In this document: positions 54,721-64,000 of the stretch, piece after piece | How positions within the stretch are numbered: the stretch's first letter is position 1 | Layout: the number at the start of each line of letters is the position of its first letter | Assembly (NCBI GenBank): GCA_900169235.1 | Contig: FWCC01000060.1 | Coordinates: forward strand, 62,001 to 126,000 | DNA: 64,000 nucleotides | DNA from: Zarea fungicola | Lineage: Eukaryota; Ascomycota; Sordariomycetes; Hypocreales; Cordycipitaceae | Direction: 5' to 3' | The notes under the pieces: model-generated | The model's input: only the letters and a program-made list of their open reading frames with translations | What the model was told of the DNA's origin: nothing | Databases searched by the model: none | Made by a program: the position numbers and the translations under genes

Positions 54721-55927
54721 GGTTGCAGGCGGTACTGTGTTGCGCAGAGGGAACAAGGGAAGCGTCAATCGCTGTGGCGCAGACTGCGCGATGACATGAG
54801 AACTGCTGCAACGACGTGTCTTTTATTTCAGCGTGGAGGATGGGGCTTCAACTGGCGCAAACGACAAATTCGGATCGCGAAACAAAGAATGCACGCTGTT
54901 TATAGCCGAACTCGATGGCCACGCGTAGATTCGACGTGCCACCTTGCTGATTTTCACAAAAGTCGAGCAGAGTCGCCGATGAAAAGAAGGCCAACCTGGG
55001 AGATTTGCCAAGGAGTACCTGGTTAGTTGTTAGTCGCAGAGCTTTGGCTGGGATCTAGGGACTGGGTTGGTTTATTTGGTGGGGCTACTCCGTACACGGG
55101 AGCCAAGGGGCACAGGAGCGGCATCGCATTTGTGGCCCGAGTCAGCGCATGAATTTGACATAAATTGAAGCTACCTAGGCAATTTAGAGTTCCAATTTGA
55201 TAGAGCATTGAACTGGGAGAGTTGTCATCCTAGCAAAACCAAGTTGCTCGACTGTGATCCTTGTGCATGACTTCACAAAGTTGTTACTTGTAGGCTGCTT
55301 CGACGGACGAACGACAACGCTATACCGTATTTGGCCAAACACTGTAACGTCAGCTACCCAACAGCTGGTTGACCCCTTGAACATGTTGCTGAGCCACTCA
55401 CATAGCACTAATACTACCTTAGTACTCCGTACTCCGTACTCCGTACCTACATAGGTACTAATGCTAAAACCAGCAGCCTTTCCACAGCGCAAGACAGGGG
55501 GCTATCGCCAAACAGCGCAGAGCAACAGGCTGCCACTTCAACTTGCATTCAGGGGAGGGAGCTGGCAACTGGCAGCCCACTTTATCCCAGACAGCCAGCA
55601 GCTGCCTTTCCCTGACACAGGAACCTCCTACACCTTCAGCCTGTGGCCTGAACAGTAAACATACCGTACCGCCTTTCACGTTTTCGTCCTGCTCGAAACC
55701 AAAAAAACAGCCGCCACGCTTCCAATCCCTCTTTCGACTCTACTCCTCCTCTTCGACAGGGTAGTATCGCGTCTTCCAGGCCCCCTAGCAAGCTTGTGCT
55801 CGCCAGCACTCCCCTTCAGTCTTGTTCCAGACGCCAAACCCCGTGACAGGCGACACTCCTCTGCCCCTCCTTTGGGCAACATTTGTTCATCTGCATCCCG
55901 GTTCCCTTGCTGGTTCTCCTATTCGCC
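54721..55927. promoter_or_regulatory. Shared divergent region of PMR1 and MOB2
   Basis: About 1.2 kb between the two start codons. It contains the TACTCCG minisatellite with a 16-bp palindrome (55422-55458), an isolated TACTCCGTA (55086-55094), an ACGCGT at 54920-54925 and a C/T-rich leader before MOB2 (about 55670-55920). No gene is supported. Confidence 0.5.
55422..55458. repeat. TACTCCG minisatellite joined to a GTACCTA-CA-TAGGTAC palindrome
   Basis: Three exact head-to-tail copies of TACTCCG (55423-55443) run into a perfect 7-bp inverted repeat with a 2-bp spacer (55443-55458). The same TACTCCGTA core occurs singly elsewhere in this window's intergenic DNA. Confidence 0.88.
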
Positions 55928-57620
55928 ATGTCCAATCTATTCTCTGGGATGTAAGTCATTTTGAATAGGTTTTTTTTTCTCTTACAGGTGCCTTGCTTTG
56001 ACTTGTCTGCGACGTCTCCGGCATGCATTAGTGTACCTTGCCTTGGTCAGCCTTGTCCAAAGTCCGGCGAGAGCCTCAGCCGCGAGCTCGCCCTAGCGGT
56101 GAGTGAGGGGTTGCGGAGGAGGCTATCCAATCGTTGGCATACGACTCTTCTCCTTTGGAAACGAACCGCATGCCAATGGTGTAAGCGGTATCCGCAGTTG
56201 CTAGTTGACGGCAACCTGCGCCAAACCCACAGAGTTCGGCGTTGCTTAGGTTCTGCTGAAGCTCTGCTGAAGCTCTGCTTGTTGTGATTTGTGCCATCTG
56301 TACCATGCCCTGCTACACTGCTGGGCACACAACTTTAGCCACCTCAAGGCCCTCCTGAAACCGGATGGTGGTGTAGCAAGGCAGCAGCATACCTCCTCTG
56401 CACTGCTGGGGGTATCGCCGCCAATCGCAATAGCGTCGCTTTCGCTACTTTTTAAAAGTCTTTATATGATGCTGACAACAATTGCACTCTAGTAATGCCC
56501 GTTTCCGAGGCGGAGCGAACAAATCTCCCGGTCCTCAAAAGAGCCCAACACCGTCCGCAGGCCAACTCCCATCTTCAGATACGCAGTCCCAAGGAAGCCA
56601 GTCGTCGATTAGCCTCGCGCCGAAAGTGCCACCGCTTCCAAACTCGCCGTCGCTTGCCCAGACCATCGGCATGGACGAAAACAACGGTTCAATCCAGAGC
56701 GGCGATGAGATTATCAACTCGTATCATCTACCTCGACCACTACCGCTATGGCTCAACGCCAACTGCACTAAGCATATTGTCAAGGGCAACTTTATGACCC
56801 TGAGTGCCAGGCCAAAGACAGTTGAACAAGGAGAGTGGATCGCGCACCAAGGTAGGACGGACATATTGGCGCAAGATGTTGACTGGGACTAACGAATCCG
56901 TAGTTGTTGAGCACTACCGGAATCTTTGGAATTTTGTTCGCGTCGTCCACGAGAAGGAGGAAACTGGCGTTTCGATCTGCAACTCTACTTCTTGCCCGCG
57001 GACGTCTGCCGGAGCGTAAGATACACAGCCTTTTTACGTTTTATAACCGACAAGCAGCTGACCAGTGCAGTAACCACTCCTTCACTTGGCTGAACAGAGA
57101 TCGAGAGCCAGTCGAGTTACCAGCCTACGAGTACATGACACTGATGCAGCGATGGATTTCTGGCAAGATTGACGACCCGAGCATATTCCCTACCGATCCT
57201 TCTGGTGTTTCGTACGCTCACAACCCAGCTATCACCACAACGCCGTTGTCACAACTGTCAAACCCAGGAGAAAAGGAATGGTTCGGTAAACGCTCTGGAT
57301 TCCCCGACAAGTTTCTCGAGGTCTGCCAAATGATTTTCCGCCAAATGTTCCGTGTATACTCGCACTTGTACTGGTCTCATTTCACGGAGCCCTTCTACCA
57401 CCTAAACCTGGAGAAACAGTTGAACAGCTGCTTCTCCCACTTCATCCTTACCGCGACTGCTCTGGACATGCTCGGTCCTAACGAGCTAGAGCCTATGCAG
57501 CCTCTCATTGACCTTTGGGCCGCCAACGGCACCTTTCCACCTGAATCGAAGGCTCACGAATACGCCAACCTCCGCGCAGGAGAGCGTCTCTTGCAACTTG
57601 CCGGTATCACTCCACAATAA
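55928..57620 (+). CDS. MOB2: Mob2-type NDR kinase coactivator
   Basis: Four exons (55928-55950, 56493-56851, 56904-57015, 57071-57620) encode 347 aa. Intron 1 is 542 bp, the others 52 and 55 bp. Exon 1 gives MSNLFSG and splices into INARFRGGANKSPGPQKSP, the N-terminus I recall for mould MOB-2 proteins. The Mob domain follows after a Ser/Pro tail: HIVKGNFMTLSARPKTVEQG, EWIAHQVVEHYRNLWNFVRV, ICNSTSCPRTSAGANHSFTW, LPAYEYMTLMQRWISGKIDD and FRVYSHLYWSHF. The zinc ligands of the fold (CNSTSC and the HLYWSH pair) are visible. The LVKGNF-like entry and the SYAHNP insert favour Mob2 over Mob1. Mob2 binds and activates the Cbk1/COT-1 kinase of the morphogenesis (RAM) pathway controlling polar hyphal growth. 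It is divergent from PMR1. Confidence 0.93.
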
Positions 57621-60600
57621 AAAACATGATTAGATCGTTTGAATGACGATACTGTCCATGTCGGATCTGTGTTTATGGCCCATGTTTTGTGCATTTTACG
57701 GTGGGATTTTGTCATACATGTTGTTTTTAGGTGTGGGATGCGGAAGGGCGGGAGTTTGAACATTCACTGGGTGAGCATATATTGTCATTTATTTAAAACC
57801 TACAACCCGCATTGGCTGTGTTGTCTCAGAGAAATCAAGCCAGAAGAAGAAAATGGGGAGCTTTTTGAAGGCGGTATTTCTGGCTGAGTAGAATCGCAGC
57901 CTTTTAGATAGGAAATACATCTGGCCTGGCGCCGTGACTATAAGTTGACAGCGTTGGACAAATACGATATCTGGCCCCGCGTAGACAATAGCCAGTCATC
58001 TGTAGGTATTTGCACCCTCGACCGTTGCAGTGCAACTTCTGTTTACCGACGCAGCATTGTACTGCGTGGAATGGGAGTACAAAATGCTCATTCAACCCGA
58101 TGCAAGCTGCAGGTGGCCGGCTGCTGTTTCAGATTCAATCACCGCTTTTTTCGACGAGTGAGGAGGGATCGAAATAAGGACAAAGACGCGAAGGGATGAG
58201 TGCATATTCTCTTTGATGAGAAAGCGACGCCTGCAGAAATTGTCTCAGGCACGAGGGGGAAAAGGGTTGGAGAAAGAGTGGAAGCTGAAGGAGACGGGAT
58301 GTTCGCTGAGAGGAGGACAAGGCCCGTGTGTTGTGATTTGACGTAGCTAGGGTGTTCCTGATGATGACGGGCTTTTTTTTTTTTTTTTTTCGGCGGTGGA
58401 CATTAGAATTGAAGGGCGATTATCACGCCAGTGGCTTGAATGGGACGAAGGTCTTTGCTTTTTGTCCAATGTAGTCTGGGATGCTGTGCATCGGTTTACT
58501 TACGACCCTCCTCTGGCGATCTTGGGTCGTCGTCCCCTGGATCAGATACAAAGAAACACCTTGCAGGAAAATGGCCAGAGTGACATGCACGTACATAATA
58601 ACAAACCCCTCCCCTTCGGAGAATTAGTATTCTCACAGCGGTCTGCATGTCCCGTACGCTTCTGCTGGTCTCAGACTCCAATAATTACTTTTCTTCGTTT
58701 TCTTCTCTACCAGCCTCGTTAGCCCCCGCCACCTGGAGCTGCGACATGCAGCTCGTCAAGAAGCTAAGTTTCAGGCCACCAGAGACGATTATGAGAAAAA
58801 AAAAAGCCATTAAACAGGAGTTCTGCGAAACAAATCGAGTACGACGGAGTGTTTCCATCTTTTTATGATTTACTTGACCGCCAGTCCCATTCTCGCGTTG
58901 CCTTGAGCATTGGGGACGAATTGTGATTCAATCGTGGGGCAGCCTACATACTGGTACATCCTGCACCCAGAATAAGAAACCTTTAAAGTATGGGGTTATG
59001 AATGCTGTAGTCGTACATATTTGGGGCATCACCGCAAGGAGAAATGGAACTAGCTCATTATGCCGCATGACAAGTTGTTTGATTTGACGGACGGTACATT
59101 GGGAACGTCGACGATGCCCCGATTCGCTTTGCATAACGTTGCTGCGGCCCGCGCCGCGAGCACAAGAAGAGGTACCGAGACAATGCCTGGAGTCACTTCC
59201 AGGGTAAACTTCTTTTGCTCCGGGATTGGCTCAGACAAAAAAGAAAGTCGCCATCGTACCTGGTGGTGACACAGCATCTACAGGTAAACTAGCGATGGCG
59301 TGTATCCGCTCACTGTGGACGCAAGAGACATTGGCGGCAGGAAAAGTACTTGGCCTTGGCCGGCATAGCTGAGCTCCAAGGGATTTGTTCAGCGGGGAAA
59401 GAGCCCGTGTCTGTTTATGAAATCCTGGTGCGTACCTGAGGTGGAAAGAGGCCCTACCTCAGTCGGCCAATACCGGCAAGCGATAGTTGACTTACAGTTG
59501 GTTCACTGCAAGTGAATGCCTGTGGGTTCGCTGATGACTCGTGTGTGCGAGATCGCCTCATGTACAGGAAAAATGAGTACAGCACACAGGCAGATGGGAG
59601 TAGACTCCATCCAGCACAGAGTTTCGAGGGCATGAGCGTTGGCGAACATGGTGTTGACTCTGCACTCGGTAGCGGCGGGGGGAACTGGGCCATCGGGCTT
59701 GGAGTGTGCCGCACTGTTGCTGCCCAAGGGGATAAGCACACCGTTCAAAGGGCAGCAAATATCAGCGGTCGGAACAGCAGGTTCGAGATCAGCTCCTGGA
59801 GCTCATCGCGTGCAAGCCAAAGGACAACATCTGGCCAAAGAGAAGCCAAAGACAAGGTCAAACACGGCCGCAGGTTATGCGGCCGGGTCGGGTGGAGCTT
59901 CTATTTGGGTGGGGAGGCGGGTAGGTGAGTCGTGGTAGTGGTGGTAGGAGCTCGGCGCGAGTTAAAAACAGGTGCTAATTGTGACAGGAATAGACCAAGG
60001 CCTGGGGTAATAGCAGTTGGCCGTCGTAACTAGTGGCGAGTGGCAGTGTGGGATGACTGAAGCTGGCCATGGGGGATGGCCATTTGTTCCATTAGGGCGC
60101 TCTACAAAGCAAGGGCGGACGGATGATGCTTTCCTGTCTGGGATTGAATGCTTGGGAAGCCACAGCCGTTGATAAATGGGAGACGGCGTAATCATTCACT
60201 ACCTACCTACACGGACAGTTTGTGGATGGGGTGATAATGAGGGCGACATAGGTCAGTCATGTGGCGGTGACGGGCAACACGCTGCGGACAGAGTGCAAGC
60301 GAGTGTGTGTGGTGGTGGTGGGAAGAGCGACTAACTAGCAAGGCGCTGCGCAGCCAAAGGAAAAGCAGTCGGCCACTTATGTACCCACGGAAGCAAAATT
60401 ACGTGGCAGAGGTACCTTGAAGCCCTCCCACCACCCAGTTGCAGGATCACCCCTCCTCTGTCTTCATTTGCACCAGTACCAGAGCTAATAATGGGCTTTT
60501 GTCTTGGGCGGATGCCGCATTGCGGGAGATCCAACCCAATCAGGCAACGGGTAAAGCCAAAATGCCTGCGCCTGATGAGCGCCATGCATCCCCAATCTAC

Positions 60601-63439
60601 GACATCTACCTATAGTGTCTCTCGTCGCTGCTCCTGTGACGACTCCAGGCGGAGACTGATACGACCGCCGGCTCAGGACGTGCTCAGGACAGAACCCAAG
60701 GCCGATTCTACTCTCCAGCTGGGTCTAGTATATTGTCTCTCCACCCGTAGACTTGACAGCCAAGGCTCCAACGACCAAGTCGCCCATTCCATCGTTACCT
60801 CTGGGCCACGGGATACGGCAATGCGCAAATAGGATGCTGCCCCGGCTTGGATGGTGGAGGTCTATGGTTCCAGTTGTCTGCAAATCAGAGGCTCCGAAAA
60901 TAACATCCTTTTTACATTTTCTTTCTCTCAAGTCCCTTCCTTGTGTCATATTGTGTTTTGGATCCCTTTGCCTCAAATCTGTAGTTGTTGCCTTGGTCAT
61001 TTCTGCTTAGCGCCAGACTGGGGTTCGCACCTCAAATAACTGGCTCGTCTCAACTTGCCAGCCCTCCATCCAAACTTCTGCTGCGCTCTTCAGTTCTGAT
61101 AACCTCGGAAGAAGCCTCATTCGTCAAAATGCAGTGTCACCCCCCGAGCACCATTTGCTCACAGGATAAAGAGTACATGCGGCGGTGGAATCAAAGTACC
61201 CTTTACGCCTGGTTCCCCGTCGTCGGGTACCTGCCTGTGTTTTGATGCCTGAAAGTAAATCTCAAGGACGTCCGCGCTGCTGCTGCGGCTGTTGACGCCA
61301 CACCGTTCCCAAACTGCTGATTGTGACCATCATGTGTCCCAGTCTGCTGCGATCTGATCCAACCACCAGGGTTGAGTCCGGAAAGCCTAGTGCGGGCTGT
61401 GCTGAAGCTTACAGGTACGAATGGAGCCAAGTTCGCAGCAGCTCATGGAACGGGGTAAAAAGCTACATTCCACTCATGAATAAGTGTAGACTTGTCATTC
61501 AAGCTGAAGGTTGCCTACAGACTTCAGATATAATGCGGTGTTTCTTTCCTGATAGAAAATAGAAATGGAACCCAGCCAATAGAGCGATATGTGCTATGAT
61601 TTCCCTCATTCGTCAGTTAGCAGCGATTATTTTCGGCTCGTCATCCATTTCGCATCACGTTTTGGCACCAGGCACAAAATACCATGGCGTAGTAAGGGTT
61701 CACTAGCCAGCGCCGCAATGCCAGAGTTGTCATTCCACTTGATCTCGCCTATCAGATAAGCAAGGGACTCTGAACCCAAGGCCGTTTTTCACAGCCATCA
61801 AAGCCATTTACATGGCACGAGGCGACGGGTGCTTTTCCAAACCTCGCCTATTTGTCTATGTACTTGGCCATCTCCACTGATGGGAAGCAGAGCCGGCAAA
61901 CTCTTTCCGTTTCGCTGATGGTTGAATCGAGTCCCCTATTTCACACCGGTACTGCTCGCAGCTCAAGCCACATTATGACAGGAAATTTTAGCATCATTTT
62001 TACGTGTTCAGAGTTCCAAGACACCGCTGGCCATTGCTCTATTGAAGAGTTGGTGGCAATATACCACGATCATTTCTTGCCTCATTCCCCGCCACCACAC
62101 AAGGGAGCACCGAAAATGTCAAACAACGGCTAGTTTTTTTTTTGATTAATATACAACTAAATGGATTGGTTTATCGTATAATTGCTGTGCAATGAATCTT
62201 TTTCTCAAATTCTCAAAATACATCTCAAGGGAGCTAGTATCATTTAACAGAGTATTGTCCAGCGTGGGTGCGTCAAACAAGTTGCAGAAAAGCGAGGCCA
62301 TGGACTAAATCAGCAAGGTAAAATGCATAAAATAAAGAAAGCACAGGAATTAGTAATGAAATCAGTAGATGAAACGAAACGAAACAGCGCGAATTAGCAA
62401 AGCCTTGATATCCAGTTCCTTGCTCTTGGCTTATGCGCGATAGTCGGAAGTGTATTTCACTAAGATGTGTGCCTCTCCTGAGACGGGTTCAGTCCAGAAA
62501 ACTGTGGCCTGGTGTCTCTTATCATGCATAGATCCAATAGTAGCCTGTCGCAGTTGTCTTGGGTGCATCTTGAAATAGAAGAGGAGAAACGGTGCATGGG
62601 ATCAAAGGATGACATTGATGAATGGCCTGCCTTGCAACCCTCACTTGATGGCGGGCTCACCTTCCAGTTGAAATTTATCAAGCAGGAAGAGTAAAAACAT
62701 ATTTAATGTGAATTCTTTTGCGAGAATTTTATTTTGATTTTACAGGCCGCATCTTTGTAGCTTTTACAGATGCTTTTTTTGCTTCTATGGCTTGTGCAGC
62801 TTGGCTCGGTACGTACTAATAAGCCACCAGGACGAATATAAGACGGCTTCGCTACTGGAATATACGACGACATTCTCGGCCTGGAGTCTTCTGTTTCTCT
62901 CATGGACCCTGGTCCTCAGCTTTCTTTCCTTCTTGTATTGTCTCTCTTTGTCTCGACCCTGTACGCCACTCGCTGCAGCAACGATTTATTAGCGACGGAC
63001 GCTGGTGCAGCCGCCTGCACATCATCTGGACCCATTCATGGGCTGGGTGTGATTTTTTGCTGGGAGCGTAAAAGGTAACTGGTACATTGCTTAGTTGCAA
63101 CCATTCCCGCAAAGGATTCGAGGATAACGCTCGGGGCGCAGAAGAAGGTATGGCGTGGAGAGAAGCAAAAGTTAGGAGTACCTGCCTACCCTCCTGCCTG
63201 CCCACCCCCTCCCTTACCAGTGACCACCCACTCCCACTCAGCAGCTCCCCCGACCCCTCCCCCGTTTGGCGGTCATCCCCTCCTCCGCCCGTTTTAGCGT
63301 CTTCTCCGGCCGCCATAGCTGCTTCTGCACCAAGGCGCTGAGCCGCTGAACACTTGAGCCACGGCGCTATTCTACGGCGCTATTCCATGGCTCTTCCAGC
63401 ACCCTAGTACCTACCTCTAATGCACACATTGCCACGCTG
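57621..63439. other. 5.8-kb intergenic stretch with no supported gene
   Basis: Downstream of MOB2. Open frames (for example 58396-58722, 59512-59928, 60491-60832, 61852-62133, 62900-63316) lack membrane segments, motifs or splice partners that would support coding. There is a T18 run at about 58374-58391 and GT/GGT-rich stretches near 59930-59955 and 60308-60325. Long spacers of this size in moulds usually precede genes for transcription factors or signalling proteins, or carry long non-coding transcripts; nothing here decides. Confidence 0.4.
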
Positions 63440-64000
63440 GAAATACAGCGGTCGACAGGCTCCCTAGTAGTACGATGCTCTGTTTGGGTTTGGCCTGCTA
63501 CTTTCTTTCTTTAAAGCTCCCTCCCCCGCCACAAGCCCTGCCTCGTCCTGCTGCTTCTCTCTCCACTTTCTTGCCGCCCACCCATATCTCCCTCATCCAT
63601 CTTCATGCATACGCCTCTCTTCTGCCGTTCCGTCCTTCTTTCATCTTTGCCAAAATACACAAAAGCACTTATTTATTCTTTTCACTTCTAACGATTTTTA
63701 TGATATCCCAGCACTCTTCTCCTTATCTCCCTCTGCATACATTCACGCAGCGAAGCGGCCGCTGTCTTTGTTTCGTCCTCTGCTCCCCCTCCACTCCCCG
63801 CCACCAGCCTTTTCTTGCGCTGTGACTTCCCTCCCCCCACAGGGATTTCATCGTGATCGGCTTCCAAAAATATACATCCCGGCTCCTCAACCTCGCTAAC
63901 AGTCTCGCCTCAACGCCTCGCCCAACTTTGCTCTTACTCAGCTAAACCGAGACGCTGCTGTCTCGCTCGACCTCGCTGCCCCGTCTCCTCCGCTGTGCCT
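63440..64000 (+). promoter_or_regulatory. Pyrimidine-rich leader of a gene beyond the right edge
   Basis: From about 63480 the plus strand becomes strongly C/T-rich (CTCCCTCCCCCGCC, TCTCTCCACTTTCTTGCC, CCTTCTTTCATCTTTGCC) to the window end. This is typical of transcription start regions and 5' UTRs of highly regulated filamentous fungal genes. Several short upstream ATGs occur. The protein-coding start lies outside the window. Confidence 0.4.

Noticed and set aside
59512..59938. Overlapping plus-strand frames of 138 and 99 codons
   Set aside because: Both are low in typical codon preference and have no motifs. They could be part of a non-coding transcript, but nothing supports a protein.
62900..63316. 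138-codon minus-strand frame near the right edge
   Set aside because: It overlaps the approach to the pyrimidine-rich leader and reads as purine-rich low-complexity antisense.

Overview
The window is nuclear DNA of a filamentous ascomycete (Pezizomycotina). Class Sordariomycetes, probably order Hypocreales, is my best guess; the genus cannot be resolved by reading. The evidence is many short introns (mostly 46-100 bp) with GTA/GTG donors, CTAAC/TACTAAC-type branch sites and AG acceptors, eukaryote-only genes (COPI, COG, CCT, MCM, proteasome ATPase, MOB) and typical mould families (PTH11-like rhodopsin-domain receptor, secreted galactose oxidase, ACS-family MFS transporter). I rebuilt exon structures by hand from splice signals, reading phase and remembered family conservation. 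There are 20 protein-coding genes; the first is cut by the left edge. I see no CRISPR array, rRNA, convincing tRNA or intact transposon.

Left part, 0-26 kb, is a dense housekeeping block: RCL1 (3' end only), a DUF1746/Dsc4-like membrane protein, cytosolic PheRS alpha, PXR1, ARS2/Serrate, an unrecognised cysteine-rich protein, RPT1, CCT4, a small coiled-coil protein, COX17, SUA5, zeta-COP (RET3), MCM4 and a small heat-shock protein with a very long low-complexity N-terminus. Several pairs are divergent and share a promoter: DUF1746/PheRS, ARS2/cysteine-rich protein, RPT1/CCT4, COX17/SUA5 and RET3/MCM4. The RET3/MCM4 promoter holds two ACGCGT boxes fitting cell-cycle control of MCM4.

Middle part, about 26-47.9 kb, is sparse and accessory in character: an MFS transporter, a PTH11-like receptor, a flavin monooxygenase, an F-box-like protein and a secreted galactose oxidase, separated by gaps of 0.4-5 kb. 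Transporter, receptor, FAD hydroxylase and H2O2-producing copper radical oxidase could serve environmental sensing and catabolism, but this is inference.

Right part returns to housekeeping: COG4 and the Golgi Ca/Mn pump PMR1 (tail to tail), then MOB2 (divergent from PMR1, with an unusual 542-bp first intron). About 6.4 kb without a supportable gene follows; its pyrimidine-rich end looks like the long leader of a plus-strand gene beyond the right edge.

The points I find most worth checking are the IDR/RGG small heat-shock protein, the possible non-AUG mitochondrial form of SUA5, the orphan cysteine-rich protein, the MCB boxes at MCM4, the TACTCCGTA motif in intergenic DNA, and the gene-poor stretches.
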